DNA of 57,672 nucleotides from an uncultured Oscillospiraceae bacterium (GTDB lineage: Bacteria; Bacillota; Clostridia; Oscillospirales; Ruminococcaceae): positions 1 through 57,672 of the forward strand of contig USBI01000006.1 of NCBI GenBank assembly GCA_900552945.1. The letters are read 5' to 3'. The number at the start of each line of letters is the position of its first letter. Positions within the stretch are counted from its first letter, which is position 1. The notes beneath the pieces were generated by a model. That model made no database searches. It was given only the letters and a program-made list of their open reading frames with translations, and was not told the DNA's origin. This document shows, piece by piece, positions 34,445 through 43,047 of the stretch. Both the position numbers and the translations under genes were made by a program.

Positions 34445-34530
34445 TTCCATCCTCCTGCCAATCAGTGTCTCACATTCCAAAGACTATTGTACCACATCCT
34501 GCGCTGTTTCCAAAATACAACCGCAAAAAG

Positions 34531-34565
34531 AAAGAAAAAAAATCCGGTTCCTTGCAGAACCGGAG
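34531..34565 (-). terminator. terminator of ptsH
   Basis: CCGGTTC (34544-34550) pairs with GAACCGG (34557-34563), followed by TTTTTTTTC on the minus strand. Confidence 0.85.
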
Positions 34566-34600
34566 AAAATCAATTTATATGTGGAGTAAAAGAAAAACGC

Positions 34601-34864
34601 TTATTCAGCAAAGCCGGACTCAACGAGCTTAACCAGCTCATCAACCGCTTCTTTTTCGTCTGCGCCGTCAGCAATGATTTTAATGCCTGTACCGCCGACA
34701 ATACCAAGGGAAAGAACCCCAAGAAGGCTTTTTGCATTTACCCTGCGCTCTTCCTTTTCGACCCAGACAGAAGACTTGAACTCATTGGCTCTCTGGATAA
34801 AAAATGTAGCCGGACGAGCATGCAGACCAACTTGATTCTGTACTTGTACCTCTTTTACGTACAT
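34601..34864 (-). CDS. ptsH: phosphocarrier protein HPr
   Basis: Carries phosphate from enzyme I to the sugar-specific PTS enzymes. The start is the ATG at 34862-34864 behind TTGGAGGT. The 87-residue protein shows His15 in 'VGLHARPATFF' (site phosphorylated by enzyme I) and Ser46 in 'NAKSLLGVLSLG' (site phosphorylated by HPr kinase in Firmicutes), so it also serves in catabolite repression. Alternatively it is a Crh-like copy, but His15 is present. It stands alone without ptsI in the window. Confidence 0.93.
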   Translation of the reverse strand: MYVKEVQVQNQVGLHARPATFFIQRANEFKSSVWVEKEERRVNAKSLLGVLSLGIVGGTGIKIIADGADEKEAVDELVKLVESGFAE

Positions 34865-34917
34865 TGTGTAAACCTCCAAATGAAATAATATCCCCAAAGC
34901 ACTCTCAAACATTAATT

Positions 34918-34946
34918 ATTATAAGCAAGGAAACCGCCACCGTCAA
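34918..34946 (-). promoter_or_regulatory. sigma-A-like promoter of ptsH
   Basis: TTGACG (34941-34946) and TATAAT (34918-34923) with a 17-base spacer on the minus strand, 53 bases before the start codon. Confidence 0.75.
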
Positions 34947-35095
34947 CTTGTCTTTTTGGAAAAGCGGTTATTTTTAGGATTTTTCTGCTTTTAGCTCATA
35001 AAAGGTCACTGGAAAAATCCGGTGTTTGTGCAGAATCACCATGTAGCTCTCCACATTTTTAGTAACAACCTTCAAGAGCATACCAGAATTTTAAC

Positions 35096-35803
35096 CTATT
35101 TGCCCGATTGCCGGTTTTGATAGGCTTCATACAGGTCCGGGCGCTTTTCCTTTGTCCGCAGAAGGCTCTGTTCGGCCCGCCATTTTTCAATGTTTGCGTG
35201 ATGGCCGCTGAGCAGCACCGGAGGAACAGTTCTATTGTTCCACGTTTCCGGCCTTGTATACTGCGGATATTCCAAAAGCCCGTTGAAATGGCTTTCTTCC
35301 TCAAAACAGATGTCATCCGCCAAAACGCCTTTGCACAAACGGACGACCGTATCGGTCAACACCAGTGCGGGCAGCTCACCGCCGGTGAGGACATAGTCAC
35401 CGATGGAAACTTCCAGGTCGACGATCTCTTCCAGCACCCGTTCGTCCACCCCTTCATAATGGCCGCACAGCAACACCAGGTGTTCTTTTTGTGAAAAATC
35501 AACAGCCATCTGCTGGGTGAGCACCCTGCCCTGCGGAGAAAGGTAAATGGTCAGCGGCTTTTGGGTACAATCCGCCGTCACCGCCTGATAACAGCGGAAG
35601 ATGGGTTCCGCCTGCATGACCATCCCTTTGCCGCCGCCGTAAGGGGTGTCATCCACCCGGTTGTGCTTGTCCAGCGTATAATCCCGGATGTTATGGCAGT
35701 AAAGCTCCACCAGGCCGTTTTTCCGGGCACGGCCGACAATGCTTTCGTTCAAGACCGCTTCGCACATTTCAGGGAACAGGGTCAGAATGTCAATTCTCAT
35801 CAT
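35096..35803 (-). CDS. trmD: tRNA (guanine-37-N1) methyltransferase
   Basis: Adds N1-methyl to G37 of tRNAs. The 235-residue protein shows 'MRIDILTLFPEMCEAVLNESIVGRA', the SPOUT knot motifs 'LVLLCGHYEGVDERVLE' and 'SIGDYVLTGGELPALVL', and the C-terminal 'SGHHANIEKWR'. It is complete. The ATG at 35801-35803 is chosen from AAAGGA spacing; a second ATG follows directly. The start overlaps the rimM stop. No rplS follows, unlike the common operon. Confidence 0.96.
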   Translation of the reverse strand: MMRIDILTLFPEMCEAVLNESIVGRARKNGLVELYCHNIRDYTLDKHNRVDDTPYGGGKGMVMQAEPIFRCYQAVTADCTQKPLTIYLSPQGRVLTQQMAVDFSQKEHLVLLCGHYEGVDERVLEEIVDLEVSIGDYVLTGGELPALVLTDTVVRLCKGVLADDICFEEESHFNGLLEYPQYTRPETWNNRTVPPVLLSGHHANIEKWRAEQSLLRTKEKRPDLYEAYQNRQSGK

Positions 35804-36304
35804 CAAACAATCCTTTGAGCGGACGGATGAGCATCACGCCGCCGTCCACGTCGGTTTTTACGATCACATCCGGAATGGCAGGAATGAGCACAACGCTTCC
35901 ATTCTCCCGGCGGATGTGGTAAACATCGTTCGCACCGGTCTGGGTGACGTCGCACAGCTCGCCGTACACCTCAGCGGTGTCAGCATCCTCCACCCGCAGG
36001 CCGAGCAGGTCCTGGATGAAGTAGGTGCCTTCGTCCAGCTCAAAATCATCCCTCGAACAATAAAGCACCCGGTTGCGCAGTTTCTGCGCGTCATCCATGG
36101 TGTTGATGCCCTCCAGCTTTAATATGACCACATTTTTGTGGACTCTGGCGCGCTCCACTCCCACAGCGGTTTTCCGCCGTCAAAAAACAGGCGGTCAAAT
36201 TCGCAGAGAAGCTCCGGGCTGTCGCACCAGGGTTTTACACGGACCTCGCCCATCACCCCGTGGGTGGTGACGATCTGCCCGATCTCAAGGTACTGCTTTT
36301 TCAT
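35790..36304 (-). pseudogene. rimM: ribosome maturation factor RimM, frameshifted
   Basis: RimM helps 30S maturation. The N-terminal half starts at ATG 36302-36304 ('MKKQYLEIGQIVTTHGVMGEVRV') and runs to 'FDRLFFDGGKPL', then leaves the frame and stops after 'WSY'. The second half continues in another frame with 'VERARVHKNVVILKLEGI' and a complete PRC-barrel-like end. The two halves together give a normal RimM of about 170 residues. Adding one G to the GGG run near 36160 joins them. Either a real mutation or a single-base sequence error explains this. It lies between khpA and trmD as usual. Confidence 0.9.
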
Positions 36305-36399
36305 CGGTTTCCCTCCCGGTACTATGATAACGCCGTTTCCGGCGGTATTGTCAAGATAGAAATTCAGCCCCAACTTTTTCAAGAAGGGGCTGATGGGCC

Positions 36400-36633
36400 T
36401 TAATCAATTTCGACCATGATCTTCTGGTTAATGCGGTTTGCACCGGCGCGCATCACAATGCGGAGAGCTTTCGCAATACGGCCCTGCTTTCCAATTACCC
36501 TTCCCATGTCGTCCGGAGCAACATGCAGGTGGTACACCACCACGCCTTCCTCGTTCGGTTCATCCACAACAACGCTGACTGCGTCTTTGTCTTCCACCAA
36601 ACCGGAAGCGATCGCAACAAGTAAATCTTTCAT
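36400..36633 (-). CDS. khpA: KH-domain RNA-binding protein KhpA
   Basis: A 77-residue single KH domain with the GxxG loop in 'DDMGRVIGKQGRIAKALRIVMRAGANRINQK'. Known KhpA works with KhpB in RNA binding and cell-division control in Firmicutes. It sits between rpsP (16 bases away) and rimM, as in the conserved ribosomal operon. Confidence 0.95.
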   Translation of the reverse strand: MKDLLVAIASGLVEDKDAVSVVVDEPNEEGVVVYHLHVAPDDMGRVIGKQGRIAKALRIVMRAGANRINQKIMVEID

Positions 36634-36648
36634 GTACGTCTCCTCGGA

Positions 36649-36891
36649 TTAAAGTGCGCCGTTGTCTTTCAAAATCTTTTTGACCGTATCGGTCGGCTGA
36701 GCGCCGTTTGCGATCCAAGCTTTCGCCTTGTCAGCATCCACCTTTACAACAGACGGTTCTTTGGTCGGATCGTAATAACCGATCTCCTCAATGAAACGGC
36801 CGTCACGCGGATATCTGGAATCTGCTACAACGATGCGGTAGAACGGGGCTTTTTTCGCGCCCATACGACGAAGTCTAATTTTAACAGCCAC
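36649..36891 (-). CDS. rpsP: 30S ribosomal protein S16
   Basis: Ribosomal protein of the 30S body. I take the GTG at 36889-36891 as the start ('[24 protein letters not shown]'), which matches the family's start and lies 8 bases after AGGAGG; a longer frame adds three residues. The 80 residues are the usual size. First gene of the rpsP-khpA-rimM-trmD block. Confidence 0.96.
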   Translation of the reverse strand: MAVKIRLRRMGAKKAPFYRIVVADSRYPRDGRFIEEIGYYDPTKEPSVVKVDADKAKAWIANGAQPTDTVKKILKDNGAL

Positions 36892-36952
36892 AACTGTCAC
36901 CTCCTGTAAATTTTTTATTATCTATCAAGACAAAGGTCTTAATAAAGCGGTG

Positions 36953-38311
36953 TTACATTCCCATGGGAGGCATACCACCCATCGGCGGCATTCCCATGCC
37001 CATCCGGCGGCGGCCTTTTTTGCCTCCGCGCCCGAATTGCTTCATCAGCTTCTGCATCTGTTCAAACTGGCGGAGCAGGCGGTTGACGTCCTCTACCTTC
37101 ATGCCGCTTCCCGCCGCGATCCGGCGTTTCCGGCTTGGGTTGATGATGGACGGTTTTGCCCGTTCGGCAGGCGTCATCGAGTAGATGAGCGCTTCCACGC
37201 GGGTCAGCTGGCTGTCGTCCACATCCGCGTCCTTAAGCTGACTTCCGACCCCCGGGATCATGCCCAAAACCTGTTTGAGCGGTCCCATTTTCTGAATCTG
37301 CTTTAACTGATCCAGCAGGTCGTTTAAATCGAAGCTGTTTTCTTTCATCTTTTGAGCGAGCTGCTTGGCCTGATCCTCATCAATGCTGTTCTGCGCCTTT
37401 TCAATGAGGGTGAGCACATCGCCCATGCCAAGGATTCGGGATGCCATCCGCTCCGGGTAAAAAATTTCAAGGTCTTCCAGCTTTTCGCCGGTACCCACGA
37501 ATTTGACCGATTTCCCGGTCACCGCCAGAACGGAAAGCGCCGCGCCGCCTCTTGTATCGCCATCCAGCTTGGTGAGAATGACGCCGCTGATCTCAAGCTG
37601 ATCGTTAAAGGATTTCGCCACGTTAACAGCGTCCTGACCGGTCATCGCGTCGATGACCAGAAGGATCTCATTCGGCTGAACCGCCTGTTTCACATCGGCA
37701 AGCTCCTGCATGAGGGCCTCGTCGATATGCAACCGGCCCGCGGTATCAATGATGACCACATCGTGGCCGTAATCTCTCGCATGCGCCAGCGCGTGTTTCG
37801 CGATCTCAACCGGCTTGCCCTGCCCTTCCTCAAAAACAGCGACGCCGGCTTGGCCGCCCACCACCTTGAGCTGTTCAATCGCCGCCGGACGGTAAACGTC
37901 ACACGCAACCAGAAGCGGCCGCCTGCCCTGTGACTTAAAGTGAAGCGCCAGTTTTGCAGCATGGGTGGTTTTACCGGCACCCTGCAAACCAGCCATCATG
38001 ATCACACAAGGGCCTTTGGAAGGAAACCGAATGCGGTTTTCCTCGCCGCCCATGAGCGCGCACAACTCTTCGTTTACAATTTTGATCACCTGCTGTGCAG
38101 GCGTTAAGCTTTTTAAAACCTCTTCGCCGACCGCTCGTTCACTGACCTTTGCCACAAAATCCTTAACGACCTTGTAGCTGACGTCAGCCTCCAGCAGAGC
38201 GAGGCGAACTTCCCGCATGGCTTCTTTGACGTCGCTTTCGCTGAGCTTGCCTTTTGAGCGCAGTTTCTTAAACGCCGCATTCAGTTTTTCAGAAAGCCCT
38301 TCAAACGCCAT
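36953..38311 (-). CDS. ffh: signal recognition particle protein Ffh (SRP54)
   Basis: GTPase that binds signal peptides together with the SRP RNA (ffs at 16886-17004). The 452-residue protein has the N domain, G1 'GLQGAGKTTHAAKLALH', G3 'VVIIDTAGRLHIDEAL', the 'TKLDGDTRGGAALSV' motif, and a Met-rich M domain that ends in 'MGMGMPPMGGMPPMGM'. It starts on the last base of the ylxM stop codon (TGATG). Confidence 0.97.
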   Translation of the reverse strand: MAFEGLSEKLNAAFKKLRSKGKLSESDVKEAMREVRLALLEADVSYKVVKDFVAKVSERAVGEEVLKSLTPAQQVIKIVNEELCALMGGEENRIRFPSKGPCVIMMAGLQGAGKTTHAAKLALHFKSQGRRPLLVACDVYRPAAIEQLKVVGGQAGVAVFEEGQGKPVEIAKHALAHARDYGHDVVIIDTAGRLHIDEALMQELADVKQAVQPNEILLVIDAMTGQDAVNVAKSFNDQLEISGVILTKLDGDTRGGAALSVLAVTGKSVKFVGTGEKLEDLEIFYPERMASRILGMGDVLTLIEKAQNSIDEDQAKQLAQKMKENSFDLNDLLDQLKQIQKMGPLKQVLGMIPGVGSQLKDADVDDSQLTRVEALIYSMTPAERAKPSIINPSRKRRIAAGSGMKVEDVNRLLRQFEQMQKLMKQFGRGGKKGRRRMGMGMPPMGGMPPMGM

Positions 38312-38691
38312 CAGCCTTCCTCCTCTTCGGTTTTGTATTCTTCAACCACACGATGGATCTCAGACGAAAGCGCCTTGATCCGGCTGTCATAAACATGTTT
38401 TTCGTTGACGCTGTAGATCTGCACGGCGAGTTCATCCACCCGGTCGAGCATTGCCACCAGACGATGGTAATTTTCTGCGAAACGGAGCTTTTCTTCCAGT
38501 TCCAGCAGATAGGCTTCGCCGCGCTTGATGTTGTCTCGCACGCCCTGGCGGGAGATGCCTTCATGCTCCGCGATCTCCGCAAGAGAAAGGTCCTCGTTAT
38601 AATAAAGGTCGATCACGTCTTTCTGCTTTTCAGTTAACATTGCGCCGTAAAAATCAAACAAAACCGCAATGTGCAGGTCTTTCCCTTTCAA
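38311..38691 (-). CDS. ylxM: YlxM/p13 family SRP-associated DNA-binding-like protein
   Basis: A 126-residue protein with a helix-turn-helix ('LTEKQKDVIDLYYNEDLSLAEIAEHEGISRQGVRDNIKRGEAYL'), typical of the YlxM family that is co-transcribed with ffh and assists SRP. The start is a TTG at 38689-38691 behind GGTGAGAG. The C-terminal part is a charged coiled coil. Confidence 0.94.
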   Translation of the reverse strand: MKGKDLHIAVLFDFYGAMLTEKQKDVIDLYYNEDLSLAEIAEHEGISRQGVRDNIKRGEAYLLELEEKLRFAENYHRLVAMLDRVDELAVQIYSVNEKHVYDSRIKALSSEIHRVVEEYKTEEEEG

Positions 38692-38735
38692 ACTCTCACC
38701 GCCTAAAATGTAAAGGGTTTTTCTTTACAGTTGAT

Positions 38736-38764
38736 ATTATACAATACCGCGCTCCGTCTGTCAA
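38736..38764 (-). promoter_or_regulatory. sigma-A promoter of ylxM-ffh
   Basis: TTGACA (38759-38764) and TATAAT (38736-38741) with a 17-base spacer on the minus strand, 45 bases before the ylxM start. Confidence 0.85.
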
Positions 38765-38877
38765 GCAAAAATCTTTACACAGATCGTACAAATGATTTCG
38801 TTTCCTTGGTTTAAAACCGGCAAAAAGCACAAGTGACTGTTTTTCTCTTCAAAACGCCTGCCGCTCTTCTCCGCTCC

Positions 38878-38913
38878 GTAAAAACAAAGCCCGCGGAAAA
38901 TCCGCAGGCTTTG
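38878..38913 (-). terminator. terminator of the surface protein gene
   Basis: Thirteen-base arms with one mismatch (38885-38897 and 38901-38913) with TTTTTAC on the minus strand, 16 bases after the stop codon. Confidence 0.8.
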
Positions 38914-38928
38914 GAAAAATAGTCCGGC

Positions 38929-41499
38929 TTACCGGTTGTATTGTTTCTTAATACCGTAACACAATACGGTCAGAACGCCCGCAAACGCGAACACGCACCA
39001 AAGAGCGGCGCTCGCTGTGCCGTCACCGGTCACAGGCCCGTTTTCAGTCGTTTCATTTTCTGTATCTCCGCCGTCCGTATTTTGGGCAAGAATCACGAAT
39101 TCACCTGTTGCCTCACCGTCCGCGTACAGAATCGTCAGTGTGTGTTTGCCCGCCGAAAGGGCGTTCAGATATTCCGCTTTGAGGGTAACAATCGTACTGC
39201 CTGCTCTCACCGTGTAGTGATCAGCGTCAACAGCCACACCATCCACCATAAGGCCGATAAATTTAGCGGCCGCGCCGTTTGCTGTAAAGGTCAGGCTTTC
39301 GCCGGAGCCGACTGTCCACCGGCCACCGTTTCCGTCAACGACCCGGTAATCGGTCAAATCAGCGATGAGCACTTCCAGCTTTTGCTTCATCTGCTCCGAA
39401 ACCATGGATTTCTCATGTTCGGTCAGCGCGTCGTACTGCTCTTTCGCCGCGTTGATCAATGCTTCGGTATCGGTATCATCCGGTTCTACTGTGTCGGGCA
39501 GAGCGGTAATAACATCCTGCGCCGCCTCTGCCTTTTCAATGCTGTCAAGAGCGCTGTTGATCTGCTCCAGCTTCTCTTCCAGAGCACCTTTTTCCTCTTC
39601 GGTATAGTTGTCACCGAAGTTTTCCAGCGCCTCTTCCAGCTCTTCTTTCGCGGCGAGCAGGTCATCCTTATCCTCCGGTTTTACCGTATCGGGCGTAATG
39701 CCTTCCACCTTATCGGCCATCTCACCGTTACCTGCCTGAGATGTTTGCTCAAGCCGTGCAAGGAGTGCGTCACATGTGTCTGTAATCTCCTTCAAAGCCG
39801 CCTTTTCCGCTTCTGTGGCGGATGCGGTATCCACTGCCGCCACTTGTGCTTTCACCGCCTCAATATCCGCTTTGTCCGCAGAGGTCACGTTGTCAATGGT
39901 CAGCCCTTCGATCGGCTGCGCAAGGGTGGAAACCGGTTTCATCGTCACCGCATATCTTGTTTCATTGCCTGCCTGATCGATGGCAACGATCGTGTAAGTC
40001 TCGCTCTTGTTTCCTTCCAAAGTGAATGTACTGTCGGTTACCGGCACGCCGTTGAGCGTTACGGACTGAAAATGGTCATCTGTTACGGTGACGCTCTGGG
40101 TCACATAATAAGTACCGCCGTCTGTTACACCGGAAATGACCGGCATGACAGCATCCTGTTCAATGCCTTCCACCGTAATGGTCACGTTGCCGGATACCGT
40201 TACTGTATATCTGCCATTCGCATTTGGAGTAAGTGATTTGCCATCTGCCTTTACCGCAAAGTTCTCTCCAGCAAAATAGCCTTTTTCCACACTCACAGTA
40301 AATGTGAAGGTCTTACCGTATTCCACTGCGGTACTACCCTCATGCTGCACTGTAAATCCTTCGCCGGACGGCAGTGTGACCGTGTATTGATTAAGGGACG
40401 AATCAAACACCGCTGTATATTTGGCCGTTCCGGTAACTACAGCAAGTTCAGGTGACCATCCGGTAAAGGTGTAGGTATACTGCGGGTCCGCATTTTTGCT
40501 GCCGTCGGCGTGGGCTGGCATCGCACCGTACGCCACATAAGTCGTGTCATCCACAGTGCCGTCACCGTCGGTGTCCCAGTCGATCTGATACATTACTTCG
40601 TTGCCGGAGGGGTGTGCGCCGGAATAGGTGCCGCCGTGATTTACGTGAATGGCACCATTATTGGTCAGGGTTACGCCGGAAGTGACGGTCAGTGTATCTC
40701 CGTGTTCGATGGTAAGGATCTTGTCTGCGGGAATGGTCAGGTCTTCATCCACCGTATAGCCTGTGCCGTAAATCTTACCGTCGTTTCCTTCAAAGATGAG
40801 ACCGCTCCAGCTATCCTTGCCGGTCTGGTCAGCGATAGAGGATGCGAAAATCACTGCGTCACCATTCGTTCCGGTGGAGAAATCCACCAGATCATTCCGG
40901 AAAATATCTCCCATGCCGATACCATCGCCCTGGTTGCTGGTGGCGGTAACCATACCGCCGCTGATGGTTACTTGAGCGGTTGTCTGATAGGCGCAGCTTC
41001 CGATCCCGGCGCCGCGGTCACTGGTGGCTGTAATGTCTCCGCCGGTAATAACAACTTTTTCAATATCCGATATATATCCGCCGCCGATTCCACAGGCCGA
41101 TTCACTGACAGCGTTGATTGTGCCTCCGGTGATGGTGATGGTACCCCCGTCTCCGGCTCCGCCGTTGCCGATTCCGGCAGAACTATCACTTTCGGCTCTC
41201 ACTATACCGCCGTTAATCGTTATCGATGCAATGGGCATCTCATCACCGCCGCCGATGCCGGCACCCCACCACATACCTGTAGCGTTAACGCTGCCACCAT
41301 TAATAACAATGGTACCGACGGTCGTTACATCGTAATCCCGATCCCCTCTGTTCTGACCGCCGTTGCCGATTGCTGCGGAATTGCACTCATTCCAATAGCC
41401 GCCGCCTTTGACGGAAGCTGTTACAATACCACCATTGATGGTGATGGTGCTGCAGCTGGACTTTTCTCCGCCGCCAATGCCTGCGCCGGTGTATATCAT
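38929..41499 (-). CDS. surface repeat protein, C-terminal part (split by a frameshift)
   Basis: An 856-residue open frame that is the continuation of the frame at 41496-42803. The first 230 residues hold repeats of 'GAGIGGG...ITINGG.V.A.S', the pattern of parallel beta-helix (pectate-lyase-like) surface proteins. Then come an 'InlB/Listeria-Bacteroides-type' segment ('YQIDWDTDGDGTVDD...YTFTGWSPELAVVTGTAKYTAVFD'), beta-sandwich modules, and a helical FIVAR-type stretch ('EAVKAQVAAVDTASATEAEKAALKEITDTCDALLARLE'). The end has a GPVTGD sorting-signal-like motif, a hydrophobic helix (ASAALWCVFAFAGVLTVLCYG) and 'IKKQYNR'. It is probably cell-wall anchored. The start 'MIYTGAGIGGG' is an artefact of the frameshift. 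Confidence 0.85.
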   Translation of the reverse strand: MIYTGAGIGGGEKSSCSTITINGGIVTASVKGGGYWNECNSAAIGNGGQNRGDRDYDVTTVGTIVINGGSVNATGMWWGAGIGGGDEMPIASITINGGIVRAESDSSAGIGNGGAGDGGTITITGGTINAVSESACGIGGGYISDIEKVVITGGDITATSDRGAGIGSCAYQTTAQVTISGGMVTATSNQGDGIGMGDIFRNDLVDFSTGTNGDAVIFASSIADQTGKDSWSGLIFEGNDGKIYGTGYTVDEDLTIPADKILTIEHGDTLTVTSGVTLTNNGAIHVNHGGTYSGAHPSGNEVMYQIDWDTDGDGTVDDTTYVAYGAMPAHADGSKNADPQYTYTFTGWSPELAVVTGTAKYTAVFDSSLNQYTVTLPSGEGFTVQHEGSTAVEYGKTFTFTVSVEKGYFAGENFAVKADGKSLTPNANGRYTVTVSGNVTITVEGIEQDAVMPVISGVTDGGTYYVTQSVTVTDDHFQSVTLNGVPVTDSTFTLEGNKSETYTIVAIDQAGNETRYAVTMKPVSTLAQPIEGLTIDNVTSADKADIEAVKAQVAAVDTASATEAEKAALKEITDTCDALLARLEQTSQAGNGEMADKVEGITPDTVKPEDKDDLLAAKEELEEALENFGDNYTEEEKGALEEKLEQINSALDSIEKAEAAQDVITALPDTVEPDDTDTEALINAAKEQYDALTEHEKSMVSEQMKQKLEVLIADLTDYRVVDGNGGRWTVGSGESLTFTANGAAAKFIGLMVDGVAVDADHYTVRAGSTIVTLKAEYLNALSAGKHTLTILYADGEATGEFVILAQNTDGGDTENETTENGPVTGDGTASAALWCVFAFAGVLTVLCYGIKKQYNR

Positions 41500-42803
41500 A
41501 TCCTCGGGGAAAGGAGCTCCCGGAAGAAAACTGTCTCACTGCGGCTACCGCCGGTTGCCGTGACCCTACCGCCGTTTACGGTGATTGCTCCGGCCGTTTG
41601 TCTTCCGCTGCTGCCAATTCCAGCGTTGCCCGTTTCGTCTGCTGCCGTTGCGGTCAGACTGCCCATTTGACTCTCATTTGCCGACTGGGCATAAACGGTA
41701 AAGCTGCTGCTGCCGGGCACATCAATACCGGCGTTTGCTTTAAAATCCGCCGCGTCCGCTAAAACAAGACGAACGTCACCGCTCACAACAACACGGCTGT
41801 TTGTAGCAAGCTCACCGGTCACCAGATACCATCCGGCAGAAAGGGTGTTGTTGTTCGTGTTCAGATATTCCTCCGTCAACACAATATACGGCTCTTCGGT
41901 ATAACTCCAGACCAAGCTGTTTGTATCTTCGTCATAATCATAAAAGGTCAAAGAAGCAGCCGGATAGGTCGTGCCGTCCGGGTTAAACAATATGCTGCCG
42001 CCATTCTCTTTGATATACCGGTTAACGATCGAAAAAACGGTCTCAGCTTCCACCGGCACTTTGTTTTGATTTTTCCAGCTGCCGTCGGACGAACGATAAA
42101 AGACATCCGTCCTTGTCGTGTATTTGATGTCACCTTCTATGGGATTTAAGCAGGTGCCCATATAGACGCAGGCTATCGCGTCTCCGCCGCCGTAACTGGA
42201 ACCGATCAGTCCGCCTGCTGTTCTGCCGAACACCGTGCAGGAAGACATACAACCCGCAATCGTGCCCTTATGGTTCCAACCCACAAGACCGCCGACCGAA
42301 TAGCTATTACCACCTGTTCCAGTCACGGTACCGGAGGAAACACAGTTGAACACAGTGCCTTCGTTTTTGCCAACGACCGCACCCAGATTGCCGCCTTCCC
42401 GCTCAATGTTGACGTCCACAAGCTGTACATTTTTGATGGTTCCGTTGTTGAATTTGAACAAACTTTCGGACCCGGTCAAATTCTTGATGGAAAAGCCTTT
42501 TCCGTCAAAAACACCGGTATAGGGATTACCCGTTGCAATACCGGTCCAAGTTTGACTGGGCAGGTCGATATCCGCCGTCAACACAGCGTAAGCATCGGTA
42601 TCCCCGCCGTTGACCTTCTGAGCGAATTCCATCAGCTCATCCGCTGTGCCGATTTCATACGGAGTTTCCGCACTGCCATCACCCTCAAGGGCAAACGCAG
42701 TCAGCGGAAACAAACTGACCACAAAGACCACGCTCAGCAGCAAGCTGATGAGTTTATTCGCCTTTCGTTTCGTTGTCTGAGACTTCATCATTGTCTTCAA
42801 CAC
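41496..42803 (-). CDS. surface repeat protein, N-terminal part (split by a frameshift)
   Basis: The start is uncertain: a GTG at 42801-42803 behind AAAGGATATGG, or ATGs at 42791/42788. Residues 1-38 from the GTG form a signal peptide ('KRKANKLISLLLSVVFVVSLFPLTAFA'). A GLUG-type stretch follows ('GGLVGWNHKGTIAGCMSSCTVFGRTAGGLIGSS'), then a beta-helix-like repeat 'NAGIGSSGRQTAGAITVNGGRVTATGG' at the end. The last 13 residues before the stop are out of frame. With the C-terminal part the whole protein would be about 1290 residues. It is transcribed from the promoter at 42863-42890. Confidence 0.8.
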   Translation of the reverse strand: MLKTMMKSQTTKRKANKLISLLLSVVFVVSLFPLTAFALEGDGSAETPYEIGTADELMEFAQKVNGGDTDAYAVLTADIDLPSQTWTGIATGNPYTGVFDGKGFSIKNLTGSESLFKFNNGTIKNVQLVDVNIEREGGNLGAVVGKNEGTVFNCVSSGTVTGTGGNSYSVGGLVGWNHKGTIAGCMSSCTVFGRTAGGLIGSSYGGGDAIACVYMGTCLNPIEGDIKYTTRTDVFYRSSDGSWKNQNKVPVEAETVFSIVNRYIKENGGSILFNPDGTTYPAASLTFYDYDEDTNSLVWSYTEEPYIVLTEEYLNTNNNTLSAGWYLVTGELATNSRVVVSGDVRLVLADAADFKANAGIDVPGSSSFTVYAQSANESQMGSLTATAADETGNAGIGSSGRQTAGAITVNGGRVTATGGSRSETVFFRELLSPRI

Positions 42804-42862
42804 CCATATCCTTTCATTTCGTTTGAAGAAAGTACCATATTCGAAAATTTCATTCATGTAAA

Positions 42863-42890
42863 ATTATATCATAAATCACGAGCAGAACAA
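42863..42890 (-). promoter_or_regulatory. candidate promoter of the surface protein
   Basis: TTGTTC (42885-42890) and TATAAT (42863-42868) with a 16-base spacer on the minus strand. It implies that translation starts downstream of the ATG at 42857. Confidence 0.5.
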
Positions 42891-42989
42891 AGGGACTTTT
42901 CTACTTTGTGAAAAATTTTACAAAAATCCTCAAAAGGTAGATTTTATGTAATTTTAACATCATCGTCTCACCGCAAAACAACATGAAAA

Positions 42990-43025
42990 TCAAAAAAAGA
43001 GATGCTCCTTTTTGAGAAGCATCTC
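42990..43025 (-). terminator. terminator of thiT
   Basis: GAGATGC (42999-43005) pairs with GCATCTC (43019-43025), with TTTTTTTG on the minus strand. Confidence 0.8.
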
Positions 43026-43047
43026 CCTTTTTTCAGTTGATTCACTT

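Noticed and set aside
36119..36382. 88-codon frame taken as a separate gene
   Set aside because: It contains the N-terminal half of rimM and is better explained by a frameshift.
39000..41670. Plus-strand frames of about 390-430 codons opposite the surface protein
   Set aside because: They arise from the repetitive beta-helix gene on the other strand and show no domain.
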